The notes under the pieces were generated by a model. That model worked only from the letters and a program-made list of their open reading frames with translations, did not search any database and was not told the DNA's origin. A stretch of DNA of 37,260 bases. It comes from Bartonella sp. AU16XJBT. GTDB lineage: Bacteria; Pseudomonadota; Alphaproteobacteria; Rhizobiales; Rhizobiaceae. Where the stretch lies: assembly GCF_028618665.1 (NCBI RefSeq), contig NZ_JAQITF010000015.1, positions 1 to 37,260 of the forward strand. The letters are read 5' to 3'. The position numbers and the translations under genes were made by a program. The number at the start of each line of letters is the position of its first letter. Within the stretch, counting starts at the first letter, position 1. Positions 6,908 to 14,891 of this stretch are shown one piece after another.

Positions 6908-8730
6908 TGAATATACTTACAGATTCTTCTTTCTCTTCTTTTGATCAAATCGAAACGCTTGAACATCAAGCACTCTTTAAAAAACTCGTAGGCTGGTATC
7001 AGGATGATATTGCGCATGTGGAAAAATGGCGAAAAAATGCCCAAGAAGACTACGATTTTTATAATGGGCGGCAATGGAATAAGCAAGACTTGGCCGTCTT
7101 GAACGAACAAAACAGACCGGTGATGACTTTTAACCGTATTGCACCTTTGATTAATGCCGTTATTGGGGCTGAGCGCAATAATAAAAGACAAGTCCAATTT
7201 ATTCCACGACAAGAAGGGGCTGCTTTTGCAAACCAGATTCTAACAGGGGCAGCCGAATGGTTTCGCGATGAAGCTGATGGGGAATATGAAGATTCCGATG
7301 CTTTTCAAGATGCGGTCATTTGCGGTATGGGCTGGACGGATACCCGCCTTGATTATGAAGAAGATCCGCAAGGAAAACCCATTATTGCGCGGCTTGATCC
7401 TATGAAAATGGTCTGGGATGCGAGTGCTGTTAAGTCTAATCTCATTGATGCACAACGCTTATGGTACATTGATGAAAAGCCTTTAGAAGTGGCTCAGCAA
7501 ATGTTTCCCCATGTTCATTGGAGTGATCTTAATGCCGACTGGGTGAAACATCAGAGTTTTTTACACCCAACCAACAATGGGACACAACCTTATCAACAAG
7601 AAGAGGGAACAAGCTATCAACGGCCTAAAATGGTGACATTGGCTGAATGTCGCTGGTTTGAACGTGAGGTGGTTTATAAAGTTCTCGAACCGCAAAGTGG
7701 AAAGTTTATTGATTATTCAGAGCAGGATTTCCAAAATTTAAGTAAAGCCTTTCCGGATATTCAAGCAACACGGTTGATGAGAAAAATTGTCAAACGAGCG
7801 TTTTTAGGCAGAAAGTTGCTTGAAGCACCCGATAAGCCTTTGGTTCCCGCAGGTCAATTGGGATGGGAATGTATTACCGGTACTTTTGATAAGTTAAGCC
7901 GGCAATTTTACGGGCTTGTGCGCCCTACAAAAGATCCACAACGGTGGGCAAACAAATATTTTAGTCAAGTGATGCATTTGCTCAATAGCCAATCAAAAGG
8001 CGGTATTATGGCAGAACGTGATGCTTTTGATGATGATCGACAAGCTGTTGAGAGTTGGGCTAGAGCCGATAGCATTACTTGGTTGAAAAGTGGGGCTGTG
8101 TCTGGTGGGAGAATCCAGCCTAAACCGGTGGCGCAATTTCCGCAAGGGTTTTTCCAATTGTTTAATGAAGCAAAGAGCGCTCTCGAGCAAGTGACGGGAT
8201 TGTCTTCTGAATTTGTTGGGACGCGCGCTGTTAATCAGCCCGGTATTCTTGAACAACAACGGCGCCAATCATCTCTTAATCTGTTGGCTTCCTTTTTTGA
8301 TGGTTTGCGTCGATATCGGCAGCGACAGGGGAAAATTATTCTCTATCTGATTCAAAATTATCTGTCCGATGGGCGGTTGGTTCGTATTGCTGGGGATGAA
8401 AATGCGCAGTATGTTCCTTTGACACGCGAAATGGTAACAAGTTTGGAATATGATATTGTCGTGGATGATGCACCAACGAGTCTGAATGAAAAAGAGCGTA
8501 CTTTTGCATTGATCATGCAATTGCTTCCTTTGATGCAAAATTTTGCAACACCAGAGATTATGCTCGATCTCTTACGTTATTCGCCTTTACCCGCCTCTCT
8601 TATTCATAAAATTGCGCTAAAGGCGCAAAACACTCTTCAAGAAGAGCAAAATGCTGCAGCACCAATGGGGACTCATGGAGGAGTAGAGCAGATCATGCAG
8701 ATGTTGCAGACAGTAAATGCCCAACAATAA
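6907..8730 (+). CDS. Portal protein (P22-like)
   Basis: A 607-residue head-vertex protein through which DNA is packaged and ejected. Features typical of P22-type portals: an N-terminal acidic helical region followed by EDYDFYNGRQWN and NRPVMTFNRIAPLINAVIGAE (residues about 45-90), a long central region with EYEDSDAFQDAVICGMGWTD and RLDPMKMVWDASA, and a C-terminal helical region ending in a Gln-rich tail (EQIMQMLQTVNAQQ). The start is the ATG of TAATG, overlapping the terminase stop, with GGATGG (6893-6898) as ribosome binding site; the in-frame ATG at 6892 would add five residues. Coupled translation with the terminase is likely. Base use is like that of the neighbouring head genes, with no sign of decay. 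Confidence 0.88.
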   Translation: MNILTDSSFSSFDQIETLEHQALFKKLVGWYQDDIAHVEKWRKNAQEDYDFYNGRQWNKQDLAVLNEQNRPVMTFNRIAPLINAVIGAERNNKRQVQFIPRQEGAAFANQILTGAAEWFRDEADGEYEDSDAFQDAVICGMGWTDTRLDYEEDPQGKPIIARLDPMKMVWDASAVKSNLIDAQRLWYIDEKPLEVAQQMFPHVHWSDLNADWVKHQSFLHPTNNGTQPYQQEEGTSYQRPKMVTLAECRWFEREVVYKVLEPQSGKFIDYSEQDFQNLSKAFPDIQATRLMRKIVKRAFLGRKLLEAPDKPLVPAGQLGWECITGTFDKLSRQFYGLVRPTKDPQRWANKYFSQVMHLLNSQSKGGIMAERDAFDDDRQAVESWARADSITWLKSGAVSGGRIQPKPVAQFPQGFFQLFNEAKSALEQVTGLSSEFVGTRAVNQPGILEQQRRQSSLNLLASFFDGLRRYRQRQGKIILYLIQNYLSDGRLVRIAGDENAQYVPLTREMVTSLEYDIVVDDAPTSLNEKERTFALIMQLLPLMQNFATPEIMLDLLRYSPLPASLIHKIALKAQNTLQEEQNAAAPMGTHGGVEQIMQMLQTVNAQQ

Positions 8731-9057
8731 GTGGCTTTGTGAATAGGGGGCTTTGTGATGGGCGATCTTGGATGATCTTTATCAATGGGCAGATGGATAC
8801 AAATTTCCATGACACAATGTTGCTTATGCTTATAGAGAGCAATGCCCTTTCTCTTTAGCTCAGAAGGGCTATGCTGTTGGATAGTCCATTTTGGGGGCAG
8901 AAGCAGAGAAGAGATGGCGTTTTGCTGTCATGTGAGGGGGAGCATGGTGTCGATATGCTGGAGCCCAAGTGATGGAAGGGCATTGGGGATCAATGCGCAT
9001 AAACTGTTTTATCTGAAAAATTTAATTTGATTGTTTAAAAAAGAAAAGGCTAACGTC
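8731..9057. other. G-rich gap between portal and scaffold-like gene
   Basis: No gene seen. The plus strand again carries many GGG runs. The ribosome binding site for the next gene (AAAAAAGAAAAGG) is at its right edge. No terminator or clear promoter was recognised. Confidence 0.5.
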
Positions 9058-9831
9058 ATGGATCAAGAACATTTAACGCCGGCAGAACAAAACCATTTGA
9101 AACAAGACTTTCTTGCCTCAACACAAGAGGGAGAAGAGGGTGAAATTGGAAGAGAAGCAAAAACTTTGGAAGAAAATTTTCAAGGGCAAAGGCATCAACA
9201 ACAGACACCTTCCCAAGAAGGGGGAAACGAGTTTCAAGGAAAAGAGGTTGGGCCGCCAGATCCGCAAAAGGACTTTATGGGCTATATGCAATGGTTGGGA
9301 AAAACTCTCCAAAAACAAGGGATTGTTAATGAACAACAACAACCTTCCCCTGTTCGCGAAGCAGAACAGTTGCAGGCGTTTTATCAGCAGTCTGTTGCAA
9401 GTGTTAAACAAAAGTACCATGATTTTGATCAAGCGGCTGATTTTATTTATGAAATGCGCGCTAAACAGTTGGCAGCTTATGCTTCGCTCTATCCTGAGCT
9501 GGCTGATCCCCAAAATATTGATGCAAGGATTGGTGATGAGTTGAAGCAGATCTTGCGCGATTGTGCGCAAAAAAATCAAAATCCGGCTGAAGTGATTTAC
9601 ACGATTGCACAAAAAATTGGCTATACAAATGTTCAGAATACCATGGGTGAAAATTTACAAGAAAGACACAATTCTGCCCGTACACTTGCTGCTTATAACG
9701 GTTTGACGCCAAGTGGGCTAATTTCTTTGGATATGCTGGATAAAATGTCAGAAGCAGAATTTAGCACTTGGGTTGCTGATCCTAAAAATAAAGCGGCTTT
9801 TAATCGTTTAATGGGTGGTAGAGAATTTTAA
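9058..9831 (+). CDS. Putative capsid scaffold protein
   Basis: A 257-residue protein rich in Gln, Glu and Lys. The first hundred residues are low-complexity and hydrophilic (PSQEGGNEFQGKEVGPPDPQ), followed by a probable coiled-coil or helical region (YQQSVASVKQKYHDFDQAADFIYEMRAKQLAAYA) and a C-terminal helix ending AAFNRLMGGREF. There are no catalytic motifs. Position between portal and major capsid, size and charge pattern are those of an assembly scaffold that is removed when heads mature; this is an inference from gene order. The start is ATG 9058, with AAAAGG about ten bases before it; the upstream in-frame start at 9031 lacks one. It is followed by about 290 bp without a gene and then a terminator. 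Confidence 0.65.
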   Translation: MDQEHLTPAEQNHLKQDFLASTQEGEEGEIGREAKTLEENFQGQRHQQQTPSQEGGNEFQGKEVGPPDPQKDFMGYMQWLGKTLQKQGIVNEQQQPSPVREAEQLQAFYQQSVASVKQKYHDFDQAADFIYEMRAKQLAAYASLYPELADPQNIDARIGDELKQILRDCAQKNQNPAEVIYTIAQKIGYTNVQNTMGENLQERHNSARTLAAYNGLTPSGLISLDMLDKMSEAEFSTWVADPKNKAAFNRLMGGREF

Positions 9832-10071
9832 AAACAAGAATGTGGCAGGTGTCTTTTGCGGGATACGTGAGGGGCTTTTGGTGCATGAAATGCGCGGGGT
9901 GTCTTTTGTGGAAACATAAGAGAGTGTGGGTGGAGGAGGCAGAGAGGGGATTTCTCAAAGCACGGACGCGGTCAGGAGAGCTCTTATCAGTGGGAGGCGA
10001 GAGGCTAACAGAAACAAAACACACGAGAACAACCTATTCACCATCTGAAATGAAATGTGGTGTTTTGAGCG
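9832..10071. other. Leader-like gap upstream of the capsid terminator
   Basis: No gene. Contains two copies of GGTGTCTTTTGYGG (near 9848 and 9899) and G-rich DNA. It ends in the hairpin at 10072-10096. A capsid-specific promoter, if any, should lie here; I could not identify boxes with confidence. Confidence 0.4.
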
Positions 10072-10096
10072 CCCGGCGCTTTGCCGGGTTTTTTTT
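10072..10096 (+). terminator. Rho-independent terminator immediately before the capsid gene
   Basis: CCCGGC (10072-10077), loop GCTTT, GCCGGG (10083-10088), then eight T. This is a textbook intrinsic terminator, yet only 26 bases separate its T-run from the capsid start codon, leaving no room for another promoter. Confidence 0.85.
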
Positions 10097-10122
10097 ATGT
10101 CAATAAACTTTTCGAGGATAAA

Positions 10123-11241
10123 ATGACTGTAACTTATATCGGACTCAATGACCCAATGGCAGTGCGCACATGGTCTAAACTCTTAAACCAAGAAGTCTCA
10201 AAAGCAATCCCAATTGCACCGTTGATTGGAAATGATTCAAACAGTATCGTACAATTAAAGGATGAAACCACGAAAGCAAGTGGGGATTCCATTAGCTTTA
10301 ATTTGCGTGTCCAGTTGCTCGGTGATGGGGTGAGTGAAGGGCAGACATTGGAAGGCAATGAAGAAGCTTTACAGTTTCTCAATGATCGCTTGGCAATTAA
10401 TGAACTCGTTCATGCGGTGCGTGTCAAAAATGAGGGCACCATTGATCAACAACGGATTCTCCACGATTTGCGCACAGAAGCAAAAAATGGTTTGGTTGAT
10501 TGGTATGCGGATCGTCTCAGTATGATGTTCTTCATTCAAGTTTGCGGATATACTGCAAAAACCATTAACTTTGAGGGACGCACAATTACTCTTAAACCCG
10601 TTCATTATGGGTTTAATGCCCCAACGGCTCCAACCAATAAACGCGTGGTGCGTCCTCACGATAAAACAAAAGATGAGGACTTAAAAGAAAATGATGTTTT
10701 TGATCTTAAACTAATCGATAAAGCTGTTGAACGGGCTAAATTGGCAAATCCAAAAATTAGACCCGTGCGGATCGATGGGGAAAATGTCTATGTGCTTTAT
10801 CTTCATCCAACCCAAGTGACGCAATTGCGAACCAATACAGATGCGGGACAATGGCTCGACATTACTAAGGCAATCTATAGTGGAAGCCGTATCAAAAATC
10901 CGCTCTATGATGGATCTTTGGGAATGTATAATGGTGTCGTTTTACGCGAAGCTGAACATATTACCGAAGGGGTTGAGTCTGGAACGACAAATAAAGCTGT
11001 CCCCAATGTGCGTCGTGCGGTGCTTCTTGGGGCACAAAGTGCTGTGATCGCTTTTGGGAAAGATCGAGGCGCAACACGCTATAAATTGGTCGAAGAACTC
11101 TTCGATTATGAAAGAGAATTCGGGGTTGCGGCAAAAACCATTATTGGTATGAAAAAAACCTGCTTTACCTTGCCAGGAAGTTCGCAAGGGGCTCAAGATT
11201 TTGGCACAATCGTTATCCCAACTTATGGAGCACCTGCTTAA
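10123..11241 (+). CDS. Major capsid protein, N4-gp56 family
   Basis: A 372-residue shell protein. The N-terminus TYIGLNDPMAVRTWSKLLNQE, the segment SISFNLRVQLLGDGVSEGQTLEGNEE, and the C-terminal part with VLREAEHI, RRAVLLGAQSAVIAFG and FDYEREFGVAAKTIIGMKK fit the N4-gp56 group of HK97-fold capsids. I start at ATG 10123 with GAGGA about seven bases upstream; the frame is open back to 10081, but that part translates the terminator. It is expected to be the most abundant product of the cluster, so its isolation behind a terminator and in front of another hairpin (11259-11289) suggests its own RNA-level control. The sequence is intact. In the GTA setting it would form small heads carrying host DNA. 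Confidence 0.9.
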   Translation: MTVTYIGLNDPMAVRTWSKLLNQEVSKAIPIAPLIGNDSNSIVQLKDETTKASGDSISFNLRVQLLGDGVSEGQTLEGNEEALQFLNDRLAINELVHAVRVKNEGTIDQQRILHDLRTEAKNGLVDWYADRLSMMFFIQVCGYTAKTINFEGRTITLKPVHYGFNAPTAPTNKRVVRPHDKTKDEDLKENDVFDLKLIDKAVERAKLANPKIRPVRIDGENVYVLYLHPTQVTQLRTNTDAGQWLDITKAIYSGSRIKNPLYDGSLGMYNGVVLREAEHITEGVESGTTNKAVPNVRRAVLLGAQSAVIAFGKDRGATRYKLVEELFDYEREFGVAAKTIIGMKKTCFTLPGSSQGAQDFGTIVIPTYGAPA

Positions 11242-11258
11242 AGCGAATGCTTGCTCAC

Positions 11259-11289
11259 TTCCCCCAACAGATTCTTCTTGTTGGGGGAA
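11259..11289 (+). terminator. Strong intergenic hairpin after the capsid gene
   Basis: TTCCCCCAAC (11259-11268) pairs perfectly with GTTGGGGGAA (11280-11289) across an 11-base loop. The following bases are AATTTAAAATA rather than a T-run, so it may be an RNA-processing or 3'-end-protecting hairpin more than a true terminator. Three-prime end stabilisation of the capsid mRNA would be a sensible use. Confidence 0.55.
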
Positions 11290-11322
11290 AATTTAAAATA
11301 CTTCCAGAAAAAGGAAAGGCTT

Positions 11323-12018
11323 ATGACCGCTTTATCCAGTAATCCTAACAAGCGCGATCTTACACATTCAGATCGATCGCAAACTTTTGCCTCTATGGTC
11401 GCGCTGATTCAAGATGAAATTGACGATACAACAGCTGAATATTCTCTGCAAATTCAAGATTCCATTGTTACGGCTTTGCGCTTGTGTGAACGTGAACCCT
11501 TTTTCTTTAATGAAAGGAGAAAAAGCACGTTCAAAACACAAAGTGAAAAAACATGGTATGGACGAGAAGAAGGCGTTTTTATTGAATCAGAAAAGGGTTT
11601 GGAGGACGTCTTTTTAGTAACAAAGAATGCAACACCAACAAAGTTGTTCTTTAAGCCCTTGGAAGTGTTGCATCAACAATATGGTAGGCATCCTGAGTTA
11701 GGAACGCCATTCTTTTATACCACCCTTGATCAAAAAATGGGACTCTTTCCAACACCAGAAAGTGTCGAAGACGTACAACTTTCGTATACTCCTGTTTATG
11801 TTAGCGATGAACAGCTCAAAGAAGACAATAATCCTTGGTTGATTTATGCTTTTGATCTCATTAAAGCACGGGCAAAATATGAACTTTATAAAAATATCCT
11901 TAAAGATCCTGAATATGCTGCCGTTTCTTTTAGAGATTTTCAAGAACAGCTTCAAGCTTTGCGTATTGAAACATCCCGTCGAAAAGGTTCCTCAAAAATT
12001 CGCCCAATGAATTTTTAA
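11323..12018 (+). CDS. Head-tail adaptor (head completion) protein
   Basis: A 231-residue protein lying just after the capsid gene. The region TFASMVALIQDEIDDTTAEYSLQIQDSIVTALRLCEREPFFF (residues about 25-65) and the C-terminal DLIKARAKYELYKNILKDPEYAA...FQEQLQALRIE resemble the phage adaptor proteins of short-tailed phages (SU10/P22 gp4-like), in which an all-helical body docks under the portal. I chose ATG 11323 with AAGGAAAGG close upstream; the frame is open further back to 11251 but without a ribosome binding site and across the hairpin. Adaptor is a family-level inference from position and helix pattern. Confidence 0.6.
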   Translation: MTALSSNPNKRDLTHSDRSQTFASMVALIQDEIDDTTAEYSLQIQDSIVTALRLCEREPFFFNERRKSTFKTQSEKTWYGREEGVFIESEKGLEDVFLVTKNATPTKLFFKPLEVLHQQYGRHPELGTPFFYTTLDQKMGLFPTPESVEDVQLSYTPVYVSDEQLKEDNNPWLIYAFDLIKARAKYELYKNILKDPEYAAVSFRDFQEQLQALRIETSRRKGSSKIRPMNF

Positions 12019-12624
12019 AAGGCTTTTTTCAATTGTTTATGCTCAGATTGGCGTTAAAGACGAGAGTCGTGCTTATGCCTCGATGAGCTTTAGGAACTGA
12101 ATTCATGTTGGAGACTGAATTGGTGCTGAGAACCAGATTGGCATTGAGGAGCGGGTTTTGAGGGGGAAGCGCTGGGGACATTGATATTTTTTTTGAATGT
12201 ATCAACTTTGGGTTGTGACTTGATGGGATTTTATGCCTTTAAAGTTTTGTTCTAGGCGTGTGGTTCTCATCAATCAGCTTTGATGTTTTGAATAACACTG
12301 CGTTTTTCAGATATTTTATGGGGGCATCTTCTGGGGGGCTTTATGGCTTTTTTTCAATACTTGGGGTTGAAGCTGGCATTGAAGAGTGTGGGTGGTGGCG
12401 AGGCTGACATTTAAAGAGGTTAGCGGTGGATTTTGCTTGGGCGCTGGTGGAAGGTGGTGGCCTTGCCATGATGTGTGATCTTATTTTTCTCAAGGTGTGT
12501 ATCAACCTTGGGTTGTATATTTATAGAATTTTGTGCTCTTATAATTTTAAGGGCTTTTGTGGTTTTAATGAGCAAGCCTTGGTGTTTTAGCACTGGGCTC
12601 TTCAAATATTTTATGGGGGTCTTG
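12019..12624. other. Repeat-filled gap before the tail hub gene
   Basis: No gene. The left part has degenerate repeats of the type AGATTGGCATTGAGGA (near 12050, 12112, 12138, 12370). The middle and right contain two diverged copies of the DNA that forms the leader and first codons of the next gene. Confidence 0.55.
12180..12356 (+). repeat. Diverged duplicate of the leader and 5' end of the tail hub gene
   Basis: Aligns with 12477-12642: both have TGTATCAAC-TTGGGTTGT, then a TTTTA-rich part, then ATATTTTATGGGGG and GGCTTTTTT-CAAT. The copy keeps the ribosome binding site-like G-run but runs out of frame after a few codons. Confidence 0.7.
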
Positions 12625-12642
12625 ATGGCTTTTTTCCCAATC
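12477..12642 (+). repeat. Leader and 5' end of the tail hub gene (parental copy of the duplicate)
   Basis: Contains the ribosome binding site GGGGGT and the ATG at 12625. The open reading frame extends leftward to 12475, but this part is shared with the non-coding copy and is not needed for the protein family. Confidence 0.7.
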
Positions 12643-14088
12643 GCTGATTATCGACCTGATGTGGCGGATATCAATGGAATTTTTACCGATGAACTTGTCA
12701 ATGTGCTCCCGGCTGATGGCTCTTATATCCCTATGCCAAGTTTTGAACCTTTGTCAGAGTCATGTCCGGAGCCCATTTTAGGCGCTCTTGCGGTTAAAAC
12801 AAAAAATGGGGTTTCTATTATTGTTGGGACAAGAGAAAAAATCTTCTTGCTGGATAACACAACAATGAAGTGGAAAGATATTAGCCAAAAAGGAAAGGCT
12901 TATTTGGCGAATATCGATGCCCCGTGGTCTTTTGCTTTGTTTGGTGATTTTATTATTGCGGTCAATGCCAATGATAAACCACAAGTGATCGATATTATTC
13001 ATGATAAAACATTTAGAAATTTAGGAGGAAATCCACCACAAGCGGGGATCGTTCGCGTCTGGGGAGATTTCGTTTGTTTGATGAAATTAACCGAACATCC
13101 AAGACGGGTGCATTGGTCTGGACTTAATGATGCAGAATTTTGGACCGTGGGGAAAAAAAGCTGTGATTATCAAGATTTTCCTGATGGCGGTTTCGTGCAA
13201 GGGGCAACGGAGACAACAAATCCCATTATCTTTATGCGTTCTGCAATCTATGCTGGTTCTTTTATTCCTGGCTCTAAGATTATTTTTAGTTTCCAAAAAA
13301 TCCACGATAAACGAGGGGCAAAAAATGCTGAATCGATTGTTTGTCGCGGAGATTTAGCGTTCTTTGCTGATGAGGGCGGTTTTTATCAAATAACCAATGA
13401 CGGACAGATTATACCCATTGGCTTTGAAAAAGTGGATCGAACCATGACTGCAAAATCAAGACAGAGTAATCTGTATACCATGTCTGCGGCGATCGATGGC
13501 GTGTATAATCGTGTTTATTGGATGGTGGATAGCGATGAGAGCCTCCATAAACGTATCTTGCTCATTTATGATTGGGGATTGCAAAAATGGACAAAAGCTC
13601 TCGTGGATATCAAAGTGATCTTACCCATTTTCTTATCTGGAACAACTCTAGAAGGTCTCGATTTTGTAGCTCAAAATATTGATGATTTGTCCTTTTCTCT
13701 CGATAGTAAAGCTTGGAAAAATGAATCGCCTATTCTGGGAGCCTTTGATCAACAGGGCAGACTGGGATCATTTTCTGGTTCTCCTATGGCTTGTGTGGTG
13801 ACATCACAAGAAATGGGGCAGACAAATGGCGTGATAACACGGGTGAAAAATATTATGCCTCAAGTCAATAGTGGAAACTTTTATTTGTCTGTGGGAATGC
13901 GCTTTCGACAATCTCTTGAAGAAGAAACCGTGTGGTTACCAGAAAAACAGCCTTCTCATAATACCGGACAAATTCATTGTCGCGCAAGGGCACGGTTTTA
14001 TCGCTTTAAATTGCGCATTCCTGAGGGGATGAATTGGTCTCATGTCACGGGATTTGATGTGGAGTTGATGCCCGCCGGCATGCGATAA
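12625..14088 (+). CDS. Tail hub / packaged-DNA stabilisation protein (P22 gp10-like)
   Basis: A 487-residue protein composed of repeated short strands with WxxG and FxxD turns, as in a beta-propeller or tail hub: KNGVSIIVGTREKIFLLDNTTM, APWSFALFGDFIIAVNAND, VRVWGDFVCLMKL, RVHWSGLNDAEFWT, IVCRGDLAFFADEGGFYQI. The opening FPIADYRPDVADINGIFTDELVNVLP and SGLNDAEFW resemble phage tail hub or stabilisation proteins that close the head under the adaptor (P22 gp10 or equivalent). ATG 12625 is chosen because homologue-like sequence starts there and GGGGGT (12615-12620) precedes it. The stop codon lies in the loop of a perfect GGCATGC/GCATGCC hairpin (14077-14095). Exact tail role is inferred from order. 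Confidence 0.68.
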   Translation: MAFFPIADYRPDVADINGIFTDELVNVLPADGSYIPMPSFEPLSESCPEPILGALAVKTKNGVSIIVGTREKIFLLDNTTMKWKDISQKGKAYLANIDAPWSFALFGDFIIAVNANDKPQVIDIIHDKTFRNLGGNPPQAGIVRVWGDFVCLMKLTEHPRRVHWSGLNDAEFWTVGKKSCDYQDFPDGGFVQGATETTNPIIFMRSAIYAGSFIPGSKIIFSFQKIHDKRGAKNAESIVCRGDLAFFADEGGFYQITNDGQIIPIGFEKVDRTMTAKSRQSNLYTMSAAIDGVYNRVYWMVDSDESLHKRILLIYDWGLQKWTKALVDIKVILPIFLSGTTLEGLDFVAQNIDDLSFSLDSKAWKNESPILGAFDQQGRLGSFSGSPMACVVTSQEMGQTNGVITRVKNIMPQVNSGNFYLSVGMRFRQSLEEETVWLPEKQPSHNTGQIHCRARARFYRFKLRIPEGMNWSHVTGFDVELMPAGMR

Positions 14089-14090
14089 GC

Positions 14091-14190
14091 ATGCCATAAT
14101 AATCAAAAGAACTATGCAATAGTTATGCCATAAATCAAAAGACATATGTGGTAATATGCTCTTTATAATTAAAAGAGCAATGCGATAAGC
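14091..14190 (+). repeat. Three short degenerate tandem units with hairpins
   Basis: Units of about 31-35 bases start with ATGCCATAA, ATGCCATAA and ATGCTCTTT at 14091, 14125 and 14156, each containing ATCAAAAGA- or ATTAAAAGA-like cores. GCTCTTT (14158-14164) pairs with AAAGAGC (14172-14178). Probably an RNA-structured 3' region of the tail hub mRNA. Confidence 0.5.
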
Positions 14191-14438
14191 TATGTCCTTA
14201 TCCTCAAAGGAATAAGGCGGGGCTGATGCTTTCTTATGATATGGAAAAATAGTTTGCATCATGGTTTTTCTCTATAAAAAGTTTCTTCTTATCTTGTGAC
14301 AAAGGGACGATGGGGGAAATGATGGGGGCTTCTTGCCTTTTGCTGTATTCTTTTTTTGAAAGGTGGGCGGTAAGCATGGAATGGGTGAAGTCTGCCAAGG
14401 GGTAGGGTGTGCGTGAAAAAGTGAAGAGAACTAAAACC

Positions 14439-14891
14439 ATGATGCAAGATCGTCAAGATTTGTATTCTGCTCATTTAACAGAGCAATGGCCATGGGAAAA
14501 AATAGCGCCTTATCAAGAGACACTTAATGGGGCATTTAAAAAATATGCTCAGCGCTTTCCTGATGATGTTTGTCTGGAAAAAATTGCTGAAGAAATCGCA
14601 ACAGGACAAGCCCAATTGTGGCTGGTCTTAAAAAATAAAATCCAATTTAGTGCTTTTGCAATAACCAAAGTTGAAAGTGCCCATACGGGTAAAAAATGCG
14701 TCGTTCTCTCAGATCTTGCTGGAGAGGGAGGACTGAAATTGGTCAAATTGATTGATGAGGTCGAAAAATGGGCGCGAACAATCAACGCTGAAGAAATACA
14801 CATGTTTGGAAGAATTGGATGGGCGAAAAGGCTCGCTCATCACGGATATTCTCGTAATCTTATTCAATATAGAAAGGTTCTGGGGCCATGA
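14439..14891 (+). CDS. GNAT-fold-like phage protein
   Basis: A 150-residue soluble protein. It has the length and alternating pattern of a GCN5-related fold: EKIAEEIATGQAQLWLVLKNK, then FSAFAITKVE, a strand KKCVVLSDLAGEGGLKLVKLIDEVEKWARTINAEEIHMFGRIGWAKRLAHHGY. Short GNAT-like proteins of this kind occur in the head-tail segments of several alphaproteobacterial phages, between tail hub and ejection genes. The acetyl-CoA loop (Q/RxxGxG/A) is not clear, so catalysis is doubtful. The start is uncertain: ATG 14439 is used here, GTG 14409 with AAGGGG before it is a good alternative. It overlaps the next gene in ATGA, implying translational coupling. Confidence 0.5.
   Translation: MMQDRQDLYSAHLTEQWPWEKIAPYQETLNGAFKKYAQRFPDDVCLEKIAEEIATGQAQLWLVLKNKIQFSAFAITKVESAHTGKKCVVLSDLAGEGGLKLVKLIDEVEKWARTINAEEIHMFGRIGWAKRLAHHGYSRNLIQYRKVLGP

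Noticed and set aside
12443..12450. E. coli Chi-type octamer GCTGGTGG in a GTA gap
   Set aside because: A single match in G/T-rich DNA is expected by chance, and the Chi sequence of this lineage is different or unknown.
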